From: Diaporthe sp. PMI_573
Lineage: Eukaryota > Ascomycota > Sordariomycetes > Diaporthales > Diaporthaceae
Assembly: GCA_021399435.1 (NCBI GenBank)
Contig: JAJTUP010000007.1
Span: forward strand, 310,001-374,000
Direction of reading: 5' to 3'
DNA length: 64,000 bases
Translations under genes and position numbers: made by a program
Shown here: piece after piece, positions 1-10,383 of the stretch
How positions within the stretch are numbered: the stretch's first letter is position 1
Layout of the letters: every line of letters starts with the position of its first letter
Notes under the pieces: generated by a model
Seen by the model: the letters and a program-made list of their open reading frames with translations, nothing else
The model's database searches: none
What the model was told of the DNA's origin: nothing

Positions 1-639
1 TGAAATCAGCGCTGGTGCTGAGACTCCATTCTAGATGTCAGAAAACGACAATCATAGTAAGTAAGAGTGGCTGGATGGAAAAGCAGAAAAGACGGTCGTC
101 GCCGAGTAAGAACAGACCCACCCCTCTGGCCAACCTCATAATCTAGGCCAGAGGCTCCGCAAGACATATGCTGATATGGTTCTCAAGCAGTACGCCAGGC
201 TTGGTACTTTGCGCAAGCAGCATATCCCCTGCCTCTGGAGTCCACGTCGCCAACAACACACCGAAATAGACCACTACGTCGTACCTATACCCCACTTTCG
301 TAACATGTGAGCGCTGCGCTATCTGCCGGTACTTCATCTTCTCGTGTGCGTTCCCAAGGTGAAGTCGATCTGGGAACGGGATGGTGTTAAATCACAGGAG
401 TTCTAGCCGCTGTAGACGTACGGCTCGTGCCTCCTGGAGCACTTGGAAGTAGTAGCCAGAGAGAATGTCGTACGGTGCTATACCTGGCGGGGGCGACTTG
501 GAGAGATGCCCGCTGGTCCTGATAGCGGATTTGGTTCGATGTTCTCATCCATGCTCATACCAACTTGAGTCCCTCGAGCCATCGCCGGCCGGGCGTCGTC
601 GTACCCAGGCCCACCACTACCACGCCCCGTCGTGGTATA
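1..639. other. intergenic, no gene seen
   Basis: No reading frame here looks like a real gene and no repeat or RNA gene was recognised. The right part lies just past the stop of the neighbouring Zn2Cys6 gene and probably includes its 3' untranslated region. Confidence 0.5.
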
Positions 640-3600
640 TCAGGCAGACATGTTATCAGGGTTGAGCTCACTACTCACTGTGGTGAACTCATCCAACATG
701 GCCAGCTCGTCAAAGGCCCGGGCCAGCACGTCCAGCGACGCGGCGCTCGGGTTCACGGACGCCTCGTTGAGGTCGATGACAAAACCGTTGCCGCTGCTCG
801 CCTCGGAACTCTCGCGCTCCGCATTCAAGAGGCCACCGCCGCCCTCCTCGTCGTCCTCGTCGTCGTCGCCGCCCACAGCCGCCTGGCTCGCGCCGCCTGG
901 CCCCGCGGGGCTGCGGAACAGGTGCGCGCGGCGGTGGCGGGCCGAGGCCTCGGTGTCGGCCTTGAGCTGGCCCATGATGGCGCGGCCCTCGGCCGCGGAT
1001 ATGGAGCCCTTGAGGATGGCCATGCTCAGGATGCCCTGCACGATCCCCGTGGCGATGCCAAACTGCGGGGCCAGTGCCCGGAGGGCGTCGATACACGCCG
1101 TGAACCACTTTTTGCGGTCGGCGTCCTCTCCTGACTCGTATGTCTCGCCCGCCGGCGGCTCCCCGTCCCGGATGGCCTTGGCCGTCATCGCGATGTCCTC
1201 CATCGGCCTTGAGCCAGCGCCATCTCCGCGCTGCAGGGGCAGGCACGCGTTGGCGATATACAACAGGGCGTTCTGCCACAGCATGGTGGAGGCCGCGCAG
1301 CTGTACTTGGACCGGAATATGAGGATGAGGTGCTTCAGCTGGTTCACCGAGGCGTCGCAGATGCCCTCTGGGGTGGAGTCGTCGGCGGCGAACTCGGCCA
1401 GCCTGAACGGCGTCTGGAGCCGCTGGTATGGAAACGGGCGGAAAAGGTCCAGGACGGCCGTGTGGAAGTATATGTGGACGATGGCGGCGTGGTGGGGCAT
1501 GTCGTCGCCGCGGGCCATGGACACGGGCAGGTCGTCGGCCCAGCCGAGCAGCCTGTTGTACAGCTCCTGGGCGAAGCTGAACGAGGCGCGCCTTGTTGGG
1601 GCGATGCCGTCGCCACTGTCGTGGTATTCATGCAGCATCTCGTTTATCAGTGGCGTCAGCCTGCACAACTCGGTGAAGCTCTGACCCATGTAGGTTGGGA
1701 GTTCGAAAGGCTCCGATTCGCCGTTGGCTCGGACAATGTTCGTGCCTGGAATTGGCAGCCAGGAGGGGATGCGGATATAGGCATTCTGGTAGTTCATTCC
1801 GAGGAGCCTGCCAACGTCAAAGAGACACATTGTTAGCCAACCATTATTGAACAGCCAGTCTTGTCACTGTCCTGTAGGTCGTCTGGACCGACCTATCGGA
1901 CCGGAACATTCTTAACAGGCAACGCTGATTGTGCGTCTTTTTTACCAGGAGGAAGAGGGGAAGAGAGATCTGCTGTCTTTATACTGTCGGATTGAAGAAC
2001 TTACGTAGCCCTGCAGAAGGTGCCCCATGCCGTGTGCGATGCGGCTTTCACGTAGTCGACGTGGTCATCCAGCCAATTCCTGGCCGACTGCTTCCTGTCG
2101 ACGGCCACGAGCCCGTTCTGGTGTGCCAGGTCGATGCCCTCGCTTAGGTATCTCAGCGCCAGCTCGCTGCGGCCATGGCAGGTCGCGGCGAGGCTGAGCA
2201 ACTGGGTCGCGGCGATGTTCGGGATCGCGAATTGGTACTGCGGGTTCCCAGTGCTCTCCTCCCTGTGTAGTTGTTGGGCTTCGTTGAAGAAGGCATAGCT
2301 CAGAGCTGCCGTGTCGGGATCGATGCTCGAGTAACCTTGCTATCCGGAAGAAATGATCACCGTCAGTGTTTCCAAAGCCTTCAAAAGGCATCTGGATAGA
2401 AAAGGGGGGTCGGGGATGAAAAGACCCGGCTACATACACATGCAAAACAAAGCACAGCTGAGAGTAGTAAGGGGCAACAAAACTCGGTCCTGTGGGCCAC
2501 AAGATCGCCAAGGAACAAGTCTGCATCAAACAACCCGAGAATTGGATGGTCTACGGTTAGGTAAAACGAGATGAGCCGCGCACCCAAATCGTTGGGGATG
2601 CGAACCTGAGTCCAGTTGCGTAGCTCGATGTGTTCGAGTCTCTGGTCACAGAGTTGGAAACGGTCCGATGAACCGCTTGATGCAGGGGACGGATGCTGTT
2701 GGGAATCTCGTCTGGAGGGAGACGTTCTGTGGGACCAGGGTAGCTGCGAAGAGAACCTGAGACGGGGACACCGTTGTCAGCCGCCCGCAGATGTGAGGAG
2801 ACGTACCTATCACAGCCGACCCGGTTGGAAGGGGGGCTGGGCTAGGCTTCAAGTCTTTCCACTGTACAATAGGTCTAGACCCGTGGGGGGATCTCGGGTA
2901 ACGTTCGGAACAACAGTAAAGACACGTACTGGCTTGAGCTGGCGGTCGTCTCGGCTTCGTGCTCACGATATGGCAGTACCCTCAAGTGTGATACTCGGAT
3001 CTCTAGGGGATCGAGGGCAGCAACGACGGGGTACAAGATGGGGTGTCGGTGCATCAGCTCGAACTCAACGCTCGTCCGCGAGGGCGGGGGAATGTTCCGC
3101 ACGGTGACGACATCCTGAAAACATTAGGGCAGCGTTAGAGATTTGATCCCGGAGTCCAGAGCAGACCCAGTCGCCACGAGTGACGGGCCCGGGCTGCGGA
3201 TCCCGCGCTTACTTGGTTGACTTGAGCCTCGGACCGCATCTGGAGGAGCAACGCCACAGCCGCATCTTCAGGGAGGGTCTTGAGCCGGCGGAGGAGGTCC
3301 TCGTCATCTTCCCTGCCGCTGGTTGCCGCCCGTGGAGCCGCCTGCTGTTGCTGGCGCAGTTGCTCCAGCTCAGCTCGTTCCTCGACGGTCATGTCGGTAC
3401 GAGGGCTATAGACGCAGGTGGTGCCACGACGGGTGCATGGTGAACATACTGGCTTCTGGCCATCACACTGCAACAAGGTGTACAGAATGTCAGAAATGTT
3501 TCGGGGCCGAGGAGACGATCGATATGTGACATTGTGCAACAGCAGGGGAGGGGGCAGCAGATATAGAGAGGGTCTGGGGTCCCGGGCCTGAAAGGAAGGC

Positions 3601-4397
3601 TGACGAGCCTGTGAGCAAGTGAGTAGCCTATGTAGAGCCGCAGCAGTCAGGCAGGTCTGTTCAAAGCAGCCCCCGTGGGCCGACCCCCCTTAGACGACGG
3701 ATTGCCCTTTCCTTTAAGACACACTCGGCTCGCGACACACCATACACCACATCACACCCACACATAACCGATACATCCACACGGACTCAAGACCCACACA
3801 AGCTGCAAAGGCACACACGGCTGGCCACAGCGCAGGGCCCATCTTGGGCGGTCCAGATGGCAGTATTCTCCATGTAAAACACGGGAGAACATGGCGTCTG
3901 CACGGCAATGTATGGATGGATGGATGGATGGATGCACCAAGGTAGGGAGGCGTGGCTGGATGTTGACAAACAGTCGCCACCGGGCACGCCAGGGACTGAA
4001 CTGACTGGCTTGTTGGCTGGCTCCTTCGGGACCCCCTCGGGTATTTGAACCAAGTATATCGGCATGTGAGGCACGTATAACCATCCAGGGAGGCTAGCCC
4101 CAGTGGCATTTCAGGGGCCGTCGCCCCAATCGCCTCACAAGGCCCAGAGCGCGAGGCCGGAACGGTCCCGCCAATAGAGAGCGAGGGAACAAAACTGAAA
4201 GCTCATACCGCAGACTTCTTGGATCGACAGGCGTCGCACGCGAATCGACCCGCCCTCTTCTGCCTCTTCGGAGGAAGTCCTCCTCCCCCAAGCTGCATCG
4301 AGGTCTCGTCTCCCACCCTACCTCGCTCGTCATGTTCCGGGGCGGGCAGGATGCGCGTGTACCTCTTCTTCTCAAAGGGTAGCCTTGGTGACGACAT
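640..4397 (-). CDS. Zn2Cys6 transcription factor with fungal-specific TF domain
   Basis: Nuclear sequence-specific regulator; the target genes are unknown. Six exons join in a consistent frame: 4397-4209, 3467-3213, 3114-2930, 2756-2438, 2339-2005 and 1807-640, giving about 816 residues. The zinc cluster has Cys at 54, 57, 64, 71, 74 and 81 (C-x2-C-x6-C-x6-C-x2-C-x6-C), with basic residues before it and a Glu/Gln-rich stretch (EERAELEQLRQQQQ) after it. The middle region (ILGLFDADLFLGDLVAHRTEF and the following helices) is typical of the fungal-specific TF domain. The C-terminus is disordered and has an acidic run (DDDEDDEE) that could act in activation. The first intron is 741 bp, very long for a fungus, and falls directly before the third zinc-binding Cys codon. 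The ATG at 4397 is the first in frame and gives the basic N-terminus. The family call is firm. The specific regulon cannot be inferred. Confidence 0.9.
3912..3934. repeat. ATGG tetranucleotide microsatellite in an intron
   Basis: Five perfect ATGG units plus ATG lie inside the 741-bp first intron of the Zn2Cys6 gene. It is probably length-polymorphic; no function is suggested. Confidence 0.85.
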
Positions 4398-6398
4398 TGT
4401 GTTGCTTCCCTCCTGGTCTTCTGATGCGCGCAGAGCCCAGCCCGTGTTGATGCCCGAGAGTTTTGCTACCTAGGTATCTTTGAATCAATTGTCCCCCAGC
4501 TCCCAGTCGGCGTCGATGCCACCCACCCAACTCAACTCAACTCACGATGCCTCGTCGACCCCTGCTCCTGCTCCCTTTGTGTCTTGGTGTGGCGATAGCC
4601 GAGCGAACCAGATACTGTACAGTTGCCGTCGCTTTCAGCTCTCACAATGTCGGCTGTATATATATCTGCACGTGTACATGTACAGTATCTCGGACGCAGC
4701 TGTTGCTAAGCGGTTGCGTCGGAGGAGCGTGTTGAAATGCTGCTTGTTACACGTAAACTGCCATCGCTCATCTTGCCAGCATCGGCTTCATCGCCCGCCA
4801 AGCTGAAACTGATGTCCTTTTTGCCACCTCCCCTCACAAACTCTCTGTGTTGCGGACTACGTAAGCAGCCCAGTACCCAATCACAAATGTCCGTCCCGGA
4901 AACGTCAGGATGACTCGCTATTCCCCGAAAACCTGCAAAACACTCCAATGCAGACGTCTAGCATCACAGCCCGACGAGAGGAAATTGTTTTTTGGTCAAC
5001 ACTCGAAATCATTTCAGGAAGTCGGCACTGCTCCGGATCTACTCTGAAGCCAATCGCGGATCAGCGAGGCTTTTGTGGAGAATCTTGGGGGTGGGACAGG
5101 AATATCACATACTCCATCGGGACCAATATTTATGGCCACCTACACCATCACAACGGACGTGTACAATCATGCGACCGTCAGCCAGGCAGCTGCCAGGACG
5201 ACCGGCGAAAGTTCCATATGCACGATTCAGGTAGTGTGCTCCTGTCGCGTCAGCAAGGCGGTGTTCTAGGCCAATTGAGTGGATTGCATTGATGCTCCTG
5301 TCCAGACTACCAGAACGATCACCGGAGTGATCACCAGATTCATTACCAGAGTGCGCCCGAACGACCATCGGAAGGACGCCATGGTCCTTTCATGCTCGCG
5401 TAGAGTGTTCCATCTCCCGGTCTCACCTACGTGCCCTTGTTCTATAAGTATCCAGCCACCACTCCTCCCTCTTTTCGACCGGTCGAGGTGGCCTGAATGA
5501 GTCCTCGCGGCTTGCGACGCAGAAGTCTCGCACGACCGAGCAGATCCGACACCGCCAGAAGCAGAAACGACACGCAGAGGACATGTGATCAAGACAAGAG
5601 ACGAACAGAAGGACCGAAGTTGGCCCAACGCAAACTCCGGCTTGAGATCGGCGACCGTCTAAATACCTATTCGGCAGCTCTCCTACCAGAGTCTTCGCAG
5701 ACAAGACCACGCCGTGCTCCAAACGCTTGGATTCGGAGCCCCGAAGAAGAGGCGGGATGGCACAAGCAATCAGAAAGAAAAGAACATGACACGCACGCTT
5801 CGCTACCGTACCAAATAAACCCAAATTCTTTTCCCCAGCCAGCCAGTACCGCCCATTTTCCACGTTCGAACCGAGAGTTCTGAGAGAGCGGCTGACCCAG
5901 GCCACGGTCGGGAGGGAACAAAGAAAAACCGGAAAAGAAAAAAAAAACATGGAGAGGAAAGGAGGAAGATCGCCCACAGAAGAGAAGAGTATAGGAATAC
6001 CACACTGCAATCAAGTACTGTATACCAACTCTGTCGCGGGGTATCAATGCTATTCCACGTTGGTTCCTTGCTCATCAAATGCGTTGCGCCATCGTGCAAA
6101 TTCACTTCTCCAAAAAAAATATGGAACTCCAACAAAAGAAAAACCAAGACAAGACATCGCCGTGTTCCTCTCACCTGCTAGAATTCATGTCACGTACGTT
6201 TTGATGTGCTTTGTCGACCTAAAACCCAATATTGAAGGCCTGAGACGGGGGAGTCGAAGGCGTCGATTTCTCGTCGCCCCAACTCGCCTCGCCATTTTTA
6301 AACTCGGTTCCAAAGCTCGCGAAATCGGGCTGGGAACAGAGCCAGACTCGCGGATGGGACAAGAGGGGACACTGGGTCTACGTCCCCGGATGGCGAAA
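4398..6398. other. intergenic between two regulator genes; no gene seen
   Basis: This holds the promoter of the Zn2Cys6 gene on its left and the 3' flank of the bZIP gene on its right. A TATATATAT run followed by a perfect 12-bp palindrome, TGTACATGTACA (4673-4684), lies about 280 bp upstream of the Zn2Cys6 ATG. An A-rich stretch sits near 5935-5950. Open frames up to about 200 codons on both strands show no recognisable domain and look like chance. Confidence 0.5.
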
Positions 6399-7907
6399 CT
6401 ACTGTTGAGCGTGGCCGTGGCCGCAGCCCTGGCGCTGCTGATGCTGCTGATGCTGCTGATGCTGCTGATGCTGCTGATGCTGCTGATGCTGCTGATGCTG
6501 CTGATGCTGCTGATGCTGCTGTTGCTGCTGATGCTGTACCTGTAGCTTCTGCGCCGTCCCGTAGCCGACCCTGCGCGCCTGGTTGATGAGGTACTGCTGG
6601 ATGAGCGAGTCGTCGCAGTTGCCGTGCGCGAGCAGCGCGGTCTTGAGCCGCAGCACCTCGTCCCGGAGGTCCCGCGCCGTCGCCGACAGCTCCTGGTGCG
6701 CGGAGCTCATGGCCCGCTCCGTGGACTCGAGGTCCGCCACCGCCTGCTTCGACTTGGCCCGGCACTTGTTGGCCGCGACGCGGCTGCGGGCCGGCCGGTT
6801 CTGCTGCTGCTGCTGCTGCGCCACTTGCGCGTCACGCTTCTTCTGCGTGGCGGTCCGCCGGGCGGGCGCGAGCGCCTTTGAGTTCCTGCTGGTCTTGGGG
6901 GTTTTCTGTCGGTTTGACTCAACGCGGGCGATCTTGGGGCGAGGTCGTTGGCTGGGAAAGGCGGTGGTTCTGTCCCCCGGAGAAGGTGTCATGGCTGGGG
7001 ATATGATGCCCGCGCTGTAGCCTGTGGTCGTCGTCGTCGTGCTAGTATTATATCGCCCGTCCTTGCGTTGGCCTGTGTTTTGGCCCGCAAACGATGAGGA
7101 CTCTGGGCTTGGACGTGATCCGCTGGCCGCCATTATCGCTGCCGGGGTCGATCGATCCTCGCCCCGGTTTAGTGCTTGGTCAGGGACGGGCTGGAACCGC
7201 ACGTCGGACCGGACCTGCTCGAGCGCAGCAGCCTTTGGGGTCGGGAGGGACGAGCTGCTGTTGTGCCTCGAGAACGGCGGCACAACCCCGCTGGCTGGTG
7301 ACGAGGTGTAGTAGCTGCTTTGACTGGGAGACGGTGATATCTGTCCTATCGGCGGCGGCGGCGGCGGCCAATTGAGCCTGTCGAAATAGTCGCCCATCGA
7401 CTCTTGGACGGGGACGTACTGGGACATGGGCCCGGCTATTGCCATTGTGTTGCCCATTTGGGCCGGGTATGCCTGGGCCCCACAGTCCCAAGCGGCGAGA
7501 GGCTGTAGTCCGGGTCCTCCAGCTCGGAACGTTCCCGGGGAATCGGCAGGAAACGTCATCTCGGAGCCGAACTCCCCAAAGTCCCAGCCATATCCAGGCG
7601 GCGTGTAGCCGTCGTGGGTCTGACGCGTTGCCGAGAACCCCGTGGGAGGTTGGCCAGTAGCCACGGCGGCGCCATGGTTCATACCGCTCATGTCGTGGTA
7701 CTCGGCGGGGTACACTGGGCGGAAGGCACCATCGTTCGGGATGGGAGATTGGTCGTAGGATGATTTTATCATGGCCGCTGGTGCGGAGCGTTGATCGGTT
7801 GAGGCAGCGAACGGTTGAGGCATTGCCTCCGCTGCTGGTGGAGCGCACCGGCCGGAATAATATGAAGGAACAGGAGTGTAGGAGGGGTGCAAGTCTCGGA
7901 GCGCCAT
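6399..7907 (-). CDS. bZIP transcription factor (Atf/CREB-like) with Gln-Gln-His tail
   Basis: Nuclear DNA-binding regulator of 502 residues in a single exon. The first ~360 residues are low complexity (Pro/Ser/Tyr rich, with a Thr run). The bZIP lies at about 368-430. Its basic region contains NRPARSRVAANKCRAKSKQ, followed by a leucine-zipper-like helix with LRDEVLRLKTALL, then HGNCDDSLIQQYL. The NxxxAxxCRxKxK-type basic signature followed by the HGNC-type extension resembles fungal Atf1/Atf21-like factors, which usually bind TGACGTCA/TACGTCA sites; that target preference is inference from the family. A poly-Gln run sits just before the basic region. The C-terminus is eleven units of QQH-type repeat, then GCGHGHAQQ. 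The ATG at 7907 is the first in a long open frame. No intron is needed. Confidence 0.85.
   Translation of the reverse strand: MALRDLHPSYTPVPSYYSGRCAPPAAEAMPQPFAASTDQRSAPAAMIKSSYDQSPIPNDGAFRPVYPAEYHDMSGMNHGAAVATGQPPTGFSATRQTHDGYTPPGYGWDFGEFGSEMTFPADSPGTFRAGGPGLQPLAAWDCGAQAYPAQMGNTMAIAGPMSQYVPVQESMGDYFDRLNWPPPPPPIGQISPSPSQSSYYTSSPASGVVPPFSRHNSSSSLPTPKAAALEQVRSDVRFQPVPDQALNRGEDRSTPAAIMAASGSRPSPESSSFAGQNTGQRKDGRYNTSTTTTTTGYSAGIISPAMTPSPGDRTTAFPSQRPRPKIARVESNRQKTPKTSRNSKALAPARRTATQKKRDAQVAQQQQQQNRPARSRVAANKCRAKSKQAVADLESTERAMSSAHQELSATARDLRDEVLRLKTALLAHGNCDDSLIQQYLINQARRVGYGTAQKLQVQHQQQQQHQQHQQHQQHQQHQQHQQHQQHQQHQQRQGCGHGHAQQ
6435..6533. repeat. 9-bp tandem repeat (CTGCTGATG)n coding for Gln-Gln-His
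   Basis: Eleven 9-bp units lie in the last coding part of the bZIP gene. All but one are identical on the plus strand; the variant unit reads CTGCTGTTG. On the coding strand they encode QQH units at roughly residues 459-491. The near-perfect DNA identity suggests recent slippage and length polymorphism. Confidence 0.9.
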
Positions 7908-9327
7908 CGAGGCCTACGACGAGGACGCCACGGGCGTCGTGATGCGCCTGGTCTGTGTGGTGTGGCGAGTGGGCGTTGCTGGCGGCGGGGGTCGTCTATC
8001 GCCGGCCGTATACCTTCAGGGCCCATGAAGCAGACCCGGCCGTGTGGGTTGGTGATCCCGATGGGTGTATGCGCGTATGCTCACGGGGTATCCTTGCGTG
8101 CGGATGTATATGTGGGCGTGTGAGGTTGTGGAGCGGTCGTTGTGATTTGTGCTGCCAGCACCGATTGCTTATGCCTGGAGTTATTTGACTCGGGGCTTGT
8201 CCTCTGCAGAGCTTTGCGGGGGTTTTTCTTTAGCACAAACAGGAGTGGAGAGGCTGGTGTATAGATTTGATTCCTCCGAAGTATGGCCCCCGGCTCATTC
8301 CAAGGGATGATTATCGACTCCTGTGGGGTTGATAGTGAATGTTCCAGCTGCCAGCCCACACAAGTGGCGAGAGTTGTTGGCGAAAACCACACCCATGTAC
8401 CCAAGGGTCTCACCAAATAGCGAACCGCAAGGGGGGAGACCCGGCGGGGCTAGTACAAGGCGACAAGGGCGAGGACAAGAACCAAGGACAAGACCACAAG
8501 CCCAGAGTTAGTCCCATTACGTTCCTACATACGAGCATGATGGCCCGGAATGGCGATATATAGCGGGGAGATGGATTGAGCATACCTGCGTGCCTAGCCA
8601 TCTGGTTGCCTTACTTATGCTCCCCAGTGCACATCAACCCTCGGCCCCGGCTTTCTCCAGGGGTCCAGGGGTACAACGCTGTGCCACGCGAATGACGGCG
8701 CAAAGTCTGTGCAATAGCCAAAATCGCGCCGTGGGGTGGTGATAGAACAGGAGGGTGTGATGGGAGGGGGTGCGGCAGGAGTTCCGCCCAAGTGCCAGCC
8801 TGTAGCGCGGTCATCAGCTTGCAGCACGCAGGGTGTTACAGAACTAGTACCTGCAGAGCGAGCACATATGGATGGCGAAAGAAGGATCTCTCTCTCTTGT
8901 TTTCCCCCTTCCCTTCCTTCGTCTTCATTTAATTTTTTGGACTGCGGAGGAGCAGTTGCGCTCGGGCCGCCAGAACGGTTGCTAATAACAGGCACCAGTG
9001 GAAACGTCAGCAGAAGGGAAACGGCTAATTCGAGGGGTAACTTATGGTAGGGCTGGCAGCTCACACCGGAAAGAGCATTCCCATGTACAGTGTGGGGCTA
9101 GGAAAGCGCCCGTTCGCGACCATGGACGCTCGTCCTGACAACCGGACAAGTGACATCTGCGCCGTCAAAAGTCAATTCGACTATGGGGTCCCATATTCCA
9201 CCCAGGGACTTGGAAAGGACCCCATGGTGTAGTATTACTGACGCAGGCTAGTGGCGAAAAGGATGGCAACGGACCAGCGAGCAGATCGGGCGCAACGATG
9301 AGCAGGGAAGGTATGTGCAGACATGTT

Positions 9328-9348
9328 TGTGTGTGTGTGTGTGCGTGT
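9328..9348. repeat. GT dinucleotide microsatellite
   Basis: A short run of alternating G and T, broken once by a C, lies in the gene-poor stretch. Confidence 0.8.
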
Positions 9349-10357
9349 CTCCACTGTCCGTGTTCCTAACATCACAGCAGGCTTGGCCTCGTCCCTTGGC
9401 CTCCCGAAGTTCGTGGCGATCACGGTAGGGCGAAGACTGCCGATGGATTGGTGGAGTCTCAGATGTCCTCCGGGGCACCCTCAAGGTGCCAACAGGCGAG
9501 ATAGGCCGGCTAATTTTTCTATACAACCACCTCCTTGCGGAACAAAGAGCGAGCGACCACATCATATCTGATTGGTTCCCGGGGGAGTTCCCGGGGCGGA
9601 GACTGATTGGGGACGGGGGACGAGCTGACGGGGTTAGGTGTAGAGTCATGTTTGGAACTTGTATCTAGTGCAATGTCGACGAGTCCGCGAACATACTAAT
9701 AGGTGCGACAAATGCCGATCCGTACTGATGACATGACCTGGACGTATACCTCATATGTTCTCCGTAGCTGTCCGCATCTTTCATGTTGTCTTTAATAGTC
9801 ACAAACAAAAGGCGTGTCGATCGCTGCGACACCAAACTCGGCGGACAGGAAGGCGCCGAGGAGCCAATCACCGCCCACGGAACCTTTGCCGGATGCCTGG
9901 CCAATGAGCAGGTTGGGCCCTGACAGCCTGACAGGTCAGTCTGCCCCTGGTTCCAGCTCTCCTCCTCGCTTCTCATATCAGCCAGAGATTCCTGACCGGG
10001 CGCCCGATGGCTGCTCAATGGCAAACGCAACGTCCAAAATCTCGATGAGGGAGGGTTCAAGTGGCCTACAAGAACCAAATGTACCCTCTCAATGACGCTC
10101 GAGCTCTCTAGCATATCCTGTTTTTGTTCTTTCCTGTGTCGTATACGGCATAGCAGTTGCATCCATGACGAGACAGCACTCTTGGTCCGTATCTACTCCT
10201 CGGCAACTCCTTCACGCTAGACGCGGTTCCAACTTCCAAGACGCTGTGGGCTCCTTTCACTCGATATTGATAGTCTCCCACCATCTGCGCCGAACCCAAG
10301 CGTGCTAGGTGATCAGACAGACAGTTTTCCACGTGCATGTTCGTCTCTGGGGTGGAT

Positions 10358-10383
10358 CCAACAGGCTGGTCCAACAGGCTGGT
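10358..10383. repeat. perfect 13-bp tandem duplication
   Basis: The 13-mer CCAACAGGCTGGT occurs twice in a row with no mismatch. No gene context. Confidence 0.85.

Noticed and set aside
632..1684. 350-codon plus-strand frame
   Set aside because: Antisense shadow of the last exon of the Zn2Cys6 gene; Ser-run composition, no domain.
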